Positions 51,785 through 61,211 of a stretch of DNA of 64,000 bases are shown piece after piece. This stretch comes from Runella defluvii (GTDB lineage Bacteria > Bacteroidota > Bacteroidia > Cytophagales > Spirosomataceae): assembly GCF_014195535.1 (NCBI RefSeq), contig NZ_JACIBY010000003.1, forward strand, positions 310,001 to 374,000, given 5' to 3'. Numbering within the stretch: the first letter of the stretch is position 1; every line of letters starts with the position of its first letter. The position numbers and the translations under genes were made by a program. The notes below the pieces were generated by a model. It was not told where the DNA came from. It searched no databases and worked only from the letters and a program-made list of their open reading frames with translations.

Positions 51785-52452
51785 TGATGAGGTTTTCGGC
51801 AATTTTTCAACCAACGACATTATTTTCGCTAAAAGAAAGTAATTCAACGAATAAAGGAGCAAAATCCCTTTTTTTGCCTTCGCCTTATTCTATAAAAATG
51901 GCAATTCTTAATCAAGCCATTACGATTGGTGGTGATTTGTCAAAATTAGAGGAGAAAAAAAGTCAAGAATTTGGGTTTATTCGTGACTCAAAAATAAGTT
52001 TTTATATACCTGATTCAAATAGTTTTTGTGTAAACAATTCATTTGTTAAAATTCAAGAACCAGTAAGAGAGGGAAGTGGATTTAAGCCAACCATTTCTTT
52101 CAGAGAATATGTTTTCATCTCAGACAAGATTGAAATCATTTTTGAAGTTTCGGCAATTGAAGCAAAACAATATCTCTCGAAATATTTGTATAAAATCAAT
52201 TATTTTGGGAAAAGAGGTTGTTTTTTTCAGTTTTTGGAATTTAATGATAACCCTCCAGAAGCCAATGTTAAGCCATTTGATGCTAAAAAAGGAGTTATGG
52301 GAGTCTTACAGTCGTATGACGATTTTGATGAAAAAGCGACTTTTGATAGTGTAAATAGTTACTCCAATTCGACAGTAAAAAGGTCGAAGCAGATATTAGT
52401 GTTGCCATTACAAATAGTAGGTGCATCAAAAAGCTTTACATTATTCAAATAA
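51784..52452 (+). CDS. cas5: Cascade subunit Cas5
   Basis: A 222-residue RAMP protein following cas7, with start ATG 51784 overlapping the cas7 TGA by one base (a second ATG at 51787). N-terminal FSAIFQPTTLFSLKES with SLFLPSPYSIKMAIL matches the Cas5t-type opening that contacts the crRNA 5' handle. Ends with LPLQIVGASKSFTLF. Smaller and divergent; the assignment relies on position and the opening. Last gene of the AT-rich block; transcription would continue to cas4. Confidence 0.82.
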   Translation: MMRFSAIFQPTTLFSLKESNSTNKGAKSLFLPSPYSIKMAILNQAITIGGDLSKLEEKKSQEFGFIRDSKISFYIPDSNSFCVNNSFVKIQEPVREGSGFKPTISFREYVFISDKIEIIFEVSAIEAKQYLSKYLYKINYFGKRGCFFQFLEFNDNPPEANVKPFDAKKGVMGVLQSYDDFDEKATFDSVNSYSNSTVKRSKQILVLPLQIVGASKSFTLFK

Positions 52453-52503
52453 ATTAATGACGTTTCCTCGACATTTTGATACACAGGGAAATATCAACTT
52501 TCT

Positions 52504-52531
52504 GTAGAGATGTTGTCTTCAACGTACCTAC
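52504..52531. repeat. Degenerate REP-like palindrome
   Basis: Twenty-eight bases starting GTAGAGATGTTG and ending CAACGTACCTAC. It matches the perfect palindrome at 52923-52950 over most positions (about 22 of 28) and lies upstream of the transposase gene, as expected for a REP unit served by that transposase. Confidence 0.6.
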
Positions 52532-52560
52532 CCTTTAGCATTTTTTGTAATCCCATTACC

Positions 52561-52614
52561 ATTCCCCCCAACCCCCGTCTAATGCCTAAAAAACTTAGAC
52601 GGCTATGGGGGAAT
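52561..52614. repeat. Long imperfect hairpin at the transposase start
   Basis: Inner arms CCGTCTAA (52575-52582) and TTAGACGG (52595-52602), outer arms ATTCCCCC (52561-52568) and GGGGGAAT (52607-52614). The transposase ATG (52605) is inside the 3' side. Could be a terminal hairpin of the element, recognised by a Y1 transposase. Confidence 0.5.
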
Positions 52615-53198
52615 TGTTTGAGAACAAATACCGTATCGAATCGGCACGGTTAAAAGGATGGGATTATGGGTCGGAAGGGGCCTATTTTATTACCATTTGT
52701 ACCAAAGACCGAGCACATTTCTTTGGCGAATGTGTCAATGGAAAAATGAAATTATCGACCATGGGGGCAATTGTGCAGGGGTGTTGGTACGACATCCCCG
52801 CGCATTTTCCACACATTGCGTTGGGCGCCTTCGTGACGATGCCTAATCATATTCACGGGATTTTGGTATTGGATAAATCGTTGCGGGAACAAAATCGGGG
52901 GGACAACGGTGACGACGACGACGTAGAGACGTTGCATGCAACGTCTCTACCCCCCACGAATGCCCCCGCATTTTATCAGGCGATTTCGCCCGATGCAGGG
53001 TCGATACCAACCGTAATTCGTTCGTTTAAATCGGCCTGTACCAAACACATCCGTGAAACCTTTCCACAGCAGAATTTTGGTTGGCAAGAACGTTTTTGGG
53101 ACAATATCATTCGGAACGAAGCATCGTGGGATAGGATTCGTAACTACATCGTCACCAATCCTGCCAACTGGAACAAGGACAAATTTTTTGACCAATGA
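52605..53198 (+). CDS. REP-associated tyrosine transposase (RAYT, HUH/Y1 family)
   Basis: A 197-residue Y1 HUH nuclease. The metal-binding MPNHIHGI (H-I-H) and the catalytic Tyr in RNYIVTNPANW are both present, so it appears intact. N-terminal GAYFITICTKDRAHFFG is typical of RAYTs. It nicks single-stranded hairpin DNA and is associated with REP elements. Two REP-like palindromes are nearby, one inside the gene. It is located between cas5 and cas4, and its TGA overlaps the cas4 ATG (ATGA). GC content resembles cas4/cas1, not cas5. Such a position inside a cas operon is unusual. Confidence 0.9.
   Translation: MGELFENKYRIESARLKGWDYGSEGAYFITICTKDRAHFFGECVNGKMKLSTMGAIVQGCWYDIPAHFPHIALGAFVTMPNHIHGILVLDKSLREQNRGDNGDDDDVETLHATSLPPTNAPAFYQAISPDAGSIPTVIRSFKSACTKHIRETFPQQNFGWQERFWDNIIRNEASWDRIRNYIVTNPANWNKDKFFDQ
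52923..52950. repeat. Perfect 28-bp palindrome (REP-like) inside the transposase gene
   Basis: Arms GTAGAGACGTTGCA and TGCAACGTCTCTAC, contiguous, no loop. It is read in frame (VETLHATSL), in a variable Asp-rich loop that tolerates insertion. It is a copy of the unit at 52504 and typical of dispersed REP palindromes. Confidence 0.85.
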
Positions 53199-53746
53199 AC
53201 ATCACTGCGACATTGCTAAACTATTACCAGCTGTGCCACCGCAAAATGTGGCTGCACTACCATGCCATCCGAATGGAACACACCTCGGAGGTGGTGTATG
53301 AAGGCAAGCTGATAAGGGAGGAGAGCTATCCTTTTCGGGCCGATAAAAACGAAGAGGTGGAAATATCACTCCCTCTCCAGAAAGGAGATGGCTGGGGTGA
53401 GGAGGTTGTCCTAACGGCCAAAATAGATTTTTTTGACGCCAAACGTGGGATTGTCCACGAAACCAAGAAATCGGCAGCCAAAGAATGGGCGCACGTCGCG
53501 CAGGTGCAGTTTTATCTGTACTTGTTGCAAAAAAATGGCGTAGAAGTCAGCCACGGTGTTATCGAATACCCCAAATTACGCCAAACCGAACGGGTGACAC
53601 TTGGCGAAGAGGACGTGCTACGAATTGAAGCCAACATCGAAAAAATCAGGGAAGTGCTCGAACAAGAACAATGTCCGCCAAAGTTGCCGATTTCAAAATG
53701 CAAAGCGTGTAGCTATTTTGAATTTTGCTGGGTGGGAGACGAATAA
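53195..53746 (+). CDS. cas4: CRISPR-associated exonuclease Cas4
   Basis: A 183-residue PD-(D/E)XK nuclease with the Fe-S cluster Cys: Cys14 in YQLCHRK and the C-terminal set C-x8-CKAC-x5-C (CPPKLPISKCKACSYFEFC). RecB-like active site IDFFDAKRG...HETKKS with Asp, Glu and Lys. It trims 3' overhangs and helps choose PAM-side spacers during adaptation with Cas1-Cas2. Its start overlaps the transposase stop (ATGA), so coupling is tight. A G-rich repeat unit (53371-53405) codes the EISLPLQKGDGWGEEVV loop. Confidence 0.93.
   Translation: MNITATLLNYYQLCHRKMWLHYHAIRMEHTSEVVYEGKLIREESYPFRADKNEEVEISLPLQKGDGWGEEVVLTAKIDFFDAKRGIVHETKKSAAKEWAHVAQVQFYLYLLQKNGVEVSHGVIEYPKLRQTERVTLGEEDVLRIEANIEKIREVLEQEQCPPKLPISKCKACSYFEFCWVGDE
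53371..53405. repeat. C-rich/G-rich repeat unit inside cas4
   Basis: CCCTCTCCAG then AAGGAGATGG then GGGGTGAGG-type sequence, in frame within cas4. Same type of unit as in mnmE and in the cas1-cas2 gap. Confidence 0.5.
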
Positions 53747-53766
53747 CAACCATTGGAAGACAAAAA

Positions 53767-54771
53767 ATGAAAAAAAGCTATTATCTCTTTAACCCTGGCC
53801 GCTTGAGCCGTAAAGACAACACGCTCTGTTTTTTGCCCGTTGACGAGGACGGTAACGAAGGACAGCCGCGCTACATTCCCATTGAAGGAGTCGATAACCT
53901 GTATTGTTTTGGGAGTTTGGACGCCAACAGCGCGATGTACAATTTTTTGGGTAAAAACCACGTATCGGTTCATTTTTTCGACTATTACGAACATTATACG
54001 GGGTCGTTTATGGCCAAAGAGTATTTGTTGGCGGGCAAAATGCAAGTAGAACAAACGCGTCATTATCTCTCCGACAAAAAACGGATGGTCGTAGCCAAGA
54101 CCTTGGTTGAAGGGGCGGCTTTTAACATGTCCAAAAACCTGAAGTACTACCAAGGGCGTGGTAAAGACGTAGCCAAGCAGCTGGGACAAATCGAAAGTTA
54201 TACGCCTTTGATTTCCAATGCGGGAAACATTGCGGAGTTGATGGGCATCGAAGGCAATATCCGACAAGCCTATTACGGGGCATTTGGAGAGATAATCAAC
54301 GATTTTGACATGGGAACCCGCAGCAAGCAACCGCCTCAAAACGAGGTGAATGCGTTGATTTCGTTTGGGAACATGATGTGCTACACGGTATGTTTAGACC
54401 AAATTTACCACACCCAACTCAACCCTACCATTAGTTTTTTGCACGAACCTGGGGCGAGGCGGTATTCGTTGGCATTGGATTTGTCGGAGATATTCAAACC
54501 GATGTTGGTCGATCGCACGATTTTCAGCGTATTGAACAAAAAACAGCTACAAGCCAGCGATTTTCGGCAGGATATAAACCGCTGTGTGTTGAAAGAAGGG
54601 GCAAAAAAGGTATTTGTACAAGCGTTTGAAGAGCGGCTGAAAGAGACATTTAAACATCGTTCGTTGGGTAGAAGCGTGAGTTATAAGCATTTAGTAAAAC
54701 TAGAGTGTTACAAACTGCAAAAGCACCTGCTGGGTATGGAAGTGTATAAACCTTTTAAAATGATGTGGTAA
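53767..54771 (+). CDS. cas1: CRISPR integrase Cas1
   Basis: A 334-residue integrase. Metal ligands: Glu in MGIEGNIRQAYY, His in SFLHEPG, Asp in ALDLSEIFKP. With Cas2 it inserts new spacers at the leader end. Start at ATG 53767, 20 bases after the cas4 stop. Full length and intact, so adaptation is probably functional. Native composition. Confidence 0.97.
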   Translation: MKKSYYLFNPGRLSRKDNTLCFLPVDEDGNEGQPRYIPIEGVDNLYCFGSLDANSAMYNFLGKNHVSVHFFDYYEHYTGSFMAKEYLLAGKMQVEQTRHYLSDKKRMVVAKTLVEGAAFNMSKNLKYYQGRGKDVAKQLGQIESYTPLISNAGNIAELMGIEGNIRQAYYGAFGEIINDFDMGTRSKQPPQNEVNALISFGNMMCYTVCLDQIYHTQLNPTISFLHEPGARRYSLALDLSEIFKPMLVDRTIFSVLNKKQLQASDFRQDINRCVLKEGAKKVFVQAFEERLKETFKHRSLGRSVSYKHLVKLECYKLQKHLLGMEVYKPFKMMW

Positions 54772-54806
54772 CCCCACCCTGTCTCTCCCCAGTAGGGAGG
54801 GGAAAG
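54772..54806. repeat. C-rich/G-rich repeat unit in cas1-cas2 gap
   Basis: CCCCACCCTG, CTCTCCCC, AGTAGGGAGGGG: a third unit of the C-rich/G-rich family, filling almost the entire gap between cas1 and cas2. Confidence 0.45.
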
Positions 54807-54810
54807 CGCT

Positions 54811-55074
54811 ATGTATGTAATATTGGTGTATGATATTGGAGAAAAACGAGTGGCAAAGATGTTGAAACACTGCCGCAAGTACCTGAACTGGATTCAAAAT
54901 TCGGTGTTTGAAGGAGAAATCACGGAGGCGAAGTTGAAAGAAATGTTGATGGGTGCGCGGGCGATTATGAATGAGGACCAAGACAGCGTCATCCTATTTA
55001 AGAGTCGGAACGAGCGGTGGCTCGACAAAGAAATTATTGGGGTAGAACGAAGTTCCATTGATAACTTTCTTTGA
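54811..55074 (+). CDS. cas2: CRISPR adaptation protein Cas2
   Basis: An 87-residue protein with the Cas2 opening MYVILVYDIGEKRV (Asp8 in the metal site), NSVFEGEIT and the dimerisation tail (VILFKSRNERWLDKEIIGV). It bridges two Cas1 dimers in the integration complex. It starts 39 bases after cas1; the leader and array follow. Confidence 0.97.
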   Translation: MYVILVYDIGEKRVAKMLKHCRKYLNWIQNSVFEGEITEAKLKEMLMGARAIMNEDQDSVILFKSRNERWLDKEIIGVERSSIDNFL

Positions 55075-55171
55075 GGGCAAAGTCGTCGAAGTCGGAAAAC
55101 GGCTCAAAAGTTCGTTGACATATTGACTATAAAAACCCTTGAAGTTGACGTAAGTGTTTGATAATGAGCAG

Positions 55172-55218
55172 TCGTCGATGGTCTAGTAAAATCGAGTCAT
55201 TGGCCATCGACGATTTTT
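55172..55218 (+). terminator. Hairpin with T run in the CRISPR leader
   Basis: TCGTCGATGG (55172-55181) and CCATCGACGA (55204-55213), 22-base loop, then TTTTT. Likely ends the cas transcript before the array promoter. Confidence 0.6.
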
Positions 55219-55221
55219 CAG

Positions 55222-55252
55222 TTGAAAAATACCGCAAAAAACCTTAAAATTG
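55222..55252 (+). promoter_or_regulatory. Candidate CRISPR array promoter
   Basis: TTG at 55222-55224 and TAAAATTG (7 of 8 positions of TAnnTTTG) at 55245-55252, 20-base spacing. RNA would start about 20 bases before the first repeat. Confidence 0.5.
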
Positions 55253-55278
55253 AGCCAAAATAGCCGTTTTTCCAACGG

Positions 55279-58200
55279 CTTTAAATCGTACCATTTTGGA
55301 ATTGAAACTCTATGGGTGTAAGTTATTGCTAGATAAATCAAATCTTTAAATCGTACCATTTTGGAATTGAAACGTATTCGTATCCTTACACTGACCCGTC
55401 ATCGGGACACTTTAAATCGTACCATTTTGGAATTGAAACCAAAAAATAAACTTACCTTACTTACTAAAATAGGTACCTTTAAATCGTACCATTTTGGAAT
55501 TGAAACTCTGCATCCCCCCGCCCGCAATATCTGTAATAGTACTTTAAATCGTACCATTTTGGAATTGAAACTCATTTTCGGCCTTTGCACGTTCCACCGT
55601 AAACGCCTTTAAATCGTACCATTTTGGAATTGAAACCAAGGTGAGCGTACCACTTTTGTTTTTCTTGAAATAGCTTTAAATCGTACCATTTTGGAATTGA
55701 AACTTTTGGAAACATCGGTATCAAGAAAAAAGCCCTGCTTCTTTAAATCGTACCATTTTGGAATTGAAACTTGCGAAAAATGGGTTTAACGTCCGATAAA
55801 GAAAACTTTAAATCGTACCATTTTGGAATTGAAACAACAGCACAACCGTAATGCCATTGCTTGTACAAATACCTTTAAATCGTACCATTTTGGAATTGAA
55901 ACTTTTCTTAAATTTTATTGCACAATTAAAGTGCCTGCTTTAAATCGTACCATTTTGGAATTGAAACTAAAGCGTTTAGAGGCTGTATCAAAATAGGTTT
56001 GGCTTTAAATCGTACCATTTTGGAATTGAAACCATTTTTCGATTGTTAAGCGCTCTATTTTAACGCCTCTTTAAATCGTACCATTTTGGAATTGAAACCT
56101 TGACCAAACTAGCCTATCATTCCAGATACGCATCTTTAAATCGTACCATTTTGGAATTGAAACCGTCCTGCGGTGGTATCTTTCCAATCTCGTTTGATTC
56201 TTTAAATCGTACCATTTTGGAATTGAAACAATGTCAGGCGTATAAAATTTAAACTCTATGCTACTTTAAATCGTACCATTTTGGAATTGAAACATGTTAT
56301 AGACCCCTCGAAGGTAATACCACCAGCGCCACTTTAAATCGTACCATTTTGGAATTGAAACTGAAAAAACAAAGACATGGGATGGAATGGGGCGTTTCTT
56401 TAAATCGTACCATTTTGGAATTGAAACACGAAGTTCATTACTACGAAGGACGAACTTGGACACTTTAAATCGTACCATTTTGGAATTGAAACGCGTAAAT
56501 CCGTTCCAGTGTCTTTTCTACCAAAGGTGCTTTAAATCGTACCATTTTGGAATTGAAACTAAACCTGGCGTACTCTCGGCCTTCATCGTCTGCGAACTTT
56601 AAATCGTACCATTTTGGAATTGAAACTGAACACGCACCCTAACTTCATTGACGCTTCACGTAGCTTTAAATCGTACCATTTTGGAATTGAAACATTTGAC
56701 GGTGGGGAGGTGCAGTGTTTTGATTTGGACTTTAAATCGTACCATTTTGGAATTGAAACCAGTAAACTTGGTAGAGTCTGTATCAAAACAAATTACTTTA
56801 AATCGTACCATTTTGGAATTGAAACACAGGTTTTGAAATCTTTGGAGGCGGCAAATGAAAAGCTTTAAATCGTACCATTTTGGAATTGAAACATTTTCCC
56901 AAGGATAAAACCAAAAAACGTTGTACTCTTTAAATCGTACCATTTTGGAATTGAAACAAAATTCTGTTGTGGTTATCTCCGTACCAATCAGTTCTTTAAA
57001 TCGTACCATTTTGGAATTGAAACTGTATCGAATGTTTAAGGACGTGGCAGAGATGGAGGGCTTTAAATCGTACCATTTTGGAATTGAAACGCATCTTGCT
57101 TACCTACGAGCGGCACTTTGATAATCTTTAAATCGTACCATTTTGGAATTGAAACTTTTGATTGACTTGTTGTGCATTTAATCCGTACTTTCTTTAAATC
57201 GTACCATTTTGGAATTGAAACAGTACTTTTTCCGCTTTTTCGCGGGATGGATCGACTTTAAATCGTACCATTTTGGAATTGAAACCATAGCATCGTCGTT
57301 GGCATCGGCACACAACTGCTTACTTTAAATCGTACCATTTTGGAATTGAAACTTTCGAAAATGGTTGAGAAATACGGGCATTTGCTGCTTTAAATCGTAC
57401 CATTTTGGAATTGAAACATTACGTAAATAACCATTACCAAAATGAACATTAACCTTTAAATCGTACCATTTTGGAATTGAAACAGATTCAATCGGAAGGT
57501 ATGGCCTCGGAACGTGGCCTTTAAATCGTACCATTTTGGAATTGAAACCAAGCGCAACGAACGCCGCCACGTCTGCTACAACAGCTTTAAATCGTACCAT
57601 TTTGGAATTGAAACTCAAAATCATGTCATTAACTCAAAAAGATTTTTTTACTTTAAATCGTACCATTTTGGAATTGAAACACAAAGTGAATCTAGGTAAG
57701 GCGGCAGAAAAGTACACTTTAAATCGTACCATTTTGGAATTGAAACTATTAAGGGGCGGTTAGTGCTTGTAGTTGGGAGTCACCTTTAAATCGTACCATT
57801 TTGGAATTGAAACATCAGAAGAGACGATGATAACAAGCTACCATCATCTTTAAATCGTACCATTTTGGAATTGAAACAAAGGATGAATAAATAGGTGTTA
57901 TCTTGCTTTTTCCTTTAAATCGTACCATTTTGGAATTGAAACCTTTTAAACAATCTTTCAACCTCAATTTTTACAACCTTTAAATCGTACCATTTTGGAA
58001 TTGAAACTTTGGCGGTAATCATCACCATGCTTCCGCCTAAGGCTTTAAATCGTACCATTTTGGAATTGAAACATACGTGGACTCCACAAATGATTAATCA
58101 AACTGACACTTTAAATCGTACCATTTTGGAATTGAAACAGAGGAGCATACAAACCCGTATGGTTGCCCCAACCCTTTAAATCGTACCATTTTGGAATTGA

Positions 58201-60909
58201 AACTACACATTGACGCTGTTATTGACATTTTGAGTCCCTCTTTAAATCGTACCATTTTGGAATTGAAACTTGCTGGAGGCGATTTCAATGACATATACAC
58301 GGTTCTTTAAATCGTACCATTTTGGAATTGAAACAATTCCGTTAAAGGTGTTCTGACTTCTCGGTACTGAGCTTTAAATCGTACCATTTTGGAATTGAAA
58401 CATTATACGCCTTCAAGCGATGAATTATTTGTAACAAACTTTAAATCGTACCATTTTGGAATTGAAACCCGCTTACGATGTTTAAGTCTTCGTTTGTGAG
58501 CGTCTTTAAATCGTACCATTTTGGAATTGAAACGTGCAATCGCAATGGGGAATTTGTGCGAAAGTACAACTTTAAATCGTACCATTTTGGAATTGAAACT
58601 TGTTGGGAGTGGTTTAAAGTGTGAGTTTTACAGTTCTTTAAATCGTACCATTTTGGAATTGAAACTTTGGTTGTACTCTTGTTCCTGCTGTGCATTTTTG
58701 AACTTTAAATCGTACCATTTTGGAATTGAAACGCACGAAGTTTTCACCGCTGAGCATCAAAATATTTTCTTTAAATCGTACCATTTTGGAATTGAAACTT
58801 CGTGATAAGATTGTACTGTCAGCCTTTCCAGCATCTTTAAATCGTACCATTTTGGAATTGAAACATCATCTAATTTATCATCATACTTTATTCCTATAGA
58901 CTTTAAATCGTACCATTTTGGAATTGAAACGGAGCATATATTTTTACAGATATTAAAGATAAAAACTTTAAATCGTACCATTTTGGAATTGAAACAACGC
59001 AATCAAGTCGCTGGTTCACGCTGCATTATAACTTTAAATCGTACCATTTTGGAATTGAAACGTGTGGCGGTAAGTTCTTCTTTCGTTACACCTATAGCCT
59101 TTAAATCGTACCATTTTGGAATTGAAACGTTAAAAACGAAGAATTTACCGATCCCAAATACGAGCCTTTAAATCGTACCATTTTGGAATTGAAACAAGTC
59201 AAGCCCTAAGAAAGATGGATACGGCAAAGCTTTAAATCGTACCATTTTGGAATTGAAACGATAGGGTAGTGGATTTAGTTTTTCAGAACTCAAGACTTTA
59301 AATCGTACCATTTTGGAATTGAAACGAAATGGGCACCGCTTTTCTACCAAACTTTTGGGACTTTAAATCGTACCATTTTGGAATTGAAACGAACAAGACA
59401 AAGAGGATGGATATTTTTTGCCCTTCTTTAAATCGTACCATTTTGGAATTGAAACAACGCGGGAAAATTTGGGCATCGCCCAGCCTGGAACTTTAAATCG
59501 TACCATTTTGGAATTGAAACTTGCGAACTTCATTTCGGCGGGTGGCACGGTTGACCCTTTAAATCGTACCATTTTGGAATTGAAACTAGACAATTATTTG
59601 CATGAAATCTGCAGCGTAGTTCTTTAAATCGTACCATTTTGGAATTGAAACGCCAAAGTTTTATCAGATGGGATAATTTTGGTTGGAACTTTAAATCGTA
59701 CCATTTTGGAATTGAAACAAAAAAAGGAAACAAAGAACCTGTACAGCAGTGCCATCTTTAAATCGTACCATTTTGGAATTGAAACACGAATACCGTCGCG
59801 GCGGCGCTACCAAGGCCGACTTTAAATCGTACCATTTTGGAATTGAAACTTTGCAGCTTGAAATCTACTTTCGTGGCGTTGCTTCTTTAAATCGTACCAT
59901 TTTGGAATTGAAACGTTGCATTGCCTAGTGCAATCGCCTGCGCACTCGCCGCTTTAAATCGTACCATTTTGGAATTGAAACATAAGTACAACTAGCTCAT
60001 CGAACCGATTACGGAGTCCTTTAAATCGTACCATTTTGGAATTGAAACTCAACGCCCTGGCTTCTTTCTTTCCAGTCTTGATCTTTAAATCGTACCATTT
60101 TGGAATTGAAACCGCTCAAACGCCAACTGATTTTGCTGTGCTACCAACTTCTTTAAATCGTACCATTTTGGAATTGAAACTTGAATATGACTTTGGAGCG
60201 CACCCAGCATAAGTTTCTTTAAATCGTACCATTTTGGAATTGAAACTGTTTTTGGCGACGCTACGGGCTTCGTAGAAGATAACTTTAAATCGTACCATTT
60301 TGGAATTGAAACACGATAGGGGGAGCCATATACACGCCAAATGTGTAGCTTTAAATCGTACCATTTTGGAATTGAAACCCACCTCCGCCAGCATCACCAG
60401 CGTAGAGCTAGTGAGCCTTTAAATCGTACCATTTTGGAATTGAAACAGATGGCAATAAAGCGACTCGTTATGCGCAGCCCAAACTTTAAATCGTACCATT
60501 TTGGAATTGAAACTAAATAAATGTACTCCTCCAGTGCCATTTATCGCTCTTTAAATCGTACCATTTTGGAATTGAAACTAGGTTATATTACGAGACTCAA
60601 CAACTCCTCCCTCTTCTTTAAATCGTACCATTTTGGAATTGAAACAAAGCTCGCTGATCTGCCTAGCGACGACTCAAAACTTTAAATCGTACCATTTTGG
60701 AATTGAAACCAGAAAAGAGCGGATTTTGAGCTACGTAACTACGCGTCTTTAAATCGTACCATTTTGGAATTGAAACTAAAATAAGCTATTGTCTTCCAAA
60801 GCCATACTTTACTTTAAATCGTACCATTTTGGAATTGAAACGCAGCTTGCCGACAGCGACCCCAAGGCACTAGCCGCTACTTTAAATCGTACCATTTTGG
60901 AATTGAAGA
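55279..60909 (+). CRISPR. CRISPR array, 86 repeats / 85 spacers
   Basis: A 30-base repeat starting CTTTAAATCGTACC and ending TTTTGGAATTGAAAC-like sequence (last eight bases ATTGAAAC), first copy 55279-55308. I counted 86 copies by eye; successive starts are 64-68 bases apart, giving spacers of 34-38 bases. The copies I inspected are identical except the last (60880-60909), whose final bases read GAAGA in place of GAAAC. That decay marks the distal end, so the leader is on the cas2 side. Repeat length and the terminal GAAAC fit type I-B. No self-targeting spacer was noticed within the window. Confidence 0.97.
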
Positions 60910-60940
60910 GCAGTTTGATTTGAGAAGAGGAGGCTGGTTA

Positions 60941-60983
60941 GAAAAACAAAAAGTGCCCTAAAATAAATTTAAGGCACTTTTGC
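60941..60983 (-). terminator. Terminator of the tRNA gene
   Basis: AAAAGTGCC (60949-60957) and GGCACTTTT (60973-60981), with a T-rich run on the minus strand after the stem. The ~30 bases between the array and this hairpin hold nothing recognised. Confidence 0.7.
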
Positions 60984-61003
60984 GATGGGAACTGTTGTTT
61001 GAG

Positions 61004-61077
61004 TGACCCCGTTAGGATTCGAACCTAAGACCGACAGATTAGAAATCTGTTGCTCTATCCAGCTGAGCTACGGGACC
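61004..61077 (-). tRNA. tRNA-Arg (anticodon UCU)
   Basis: A 74-base cloverleaf on the minus strand. Acceptor GGTCCCG pairs with CGGGGTC (two G-U pairs), the D arm contains AGCTCAGC-TGGATAGAGC, anticodon stem ACAGA/TCTGT encloses loop TTTCTAA (anticodon TCT), and the T arm has GGTTCGAATCC. CCA is not encoded. It reads AGA. Its own divergent promoter lies upstream. Confidence 0.96.
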
Positions 61078-61098
61078 TGTTCTTGTCGAACGCGGGTG

Positions 61099-61129
61099 CA
61101 AAAATAAATGTTTTTGCGACTTTTAACAA
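61099..61129 (-). promoter_or_regulatory. tRNA-Arg promoter
   Basis: On the minus strand TATTTTTG (61099-61106) is an exact TAnnTTTG with TTG (61127-61129) 20 bases upstream, a textbook Bacteroidota spacing. It starts about 20 bases before the tRNA. Confidence 0.65.
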
Positions 61130-61144
61130 CATTCTCCCCAAAAA

Positions 61145-61176
61145 TTGTGTATCCCTCCCGAATCTGCCTATTTTTG
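61145..61176 (+). promoter_or_regulatory. galK promoter
   Basis: TTG (61145-61147) and TATTTTTG (61169-61176), 21-base spacing. It would start RNA about 30 bases before the GTG start. Divergent from the tRNA promoter. Confidence 0.6.
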
Positions 61177-61211
61177 TGACTTACTAAAGACCCACAAACC
61201 AACTATTTAGC

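Noticed and set aside
55279-60909. Many short open frames on both strands within the array
   Set aside because: They all repeat the peptides FKSYHFGIET, LNRTILELK or FNSKMVRFK, which are translations of the CRISPR repeat in its frames.
44634-60909. Type III or type I-C/I-E assignment of the CRISPR locus
   Set aside because: No Cas10, Cse or Csd-type proteins; separate Cas6, DevR-like Cas7, Cas4 present and 30-base repeats ending GAAAC fit I-B better.
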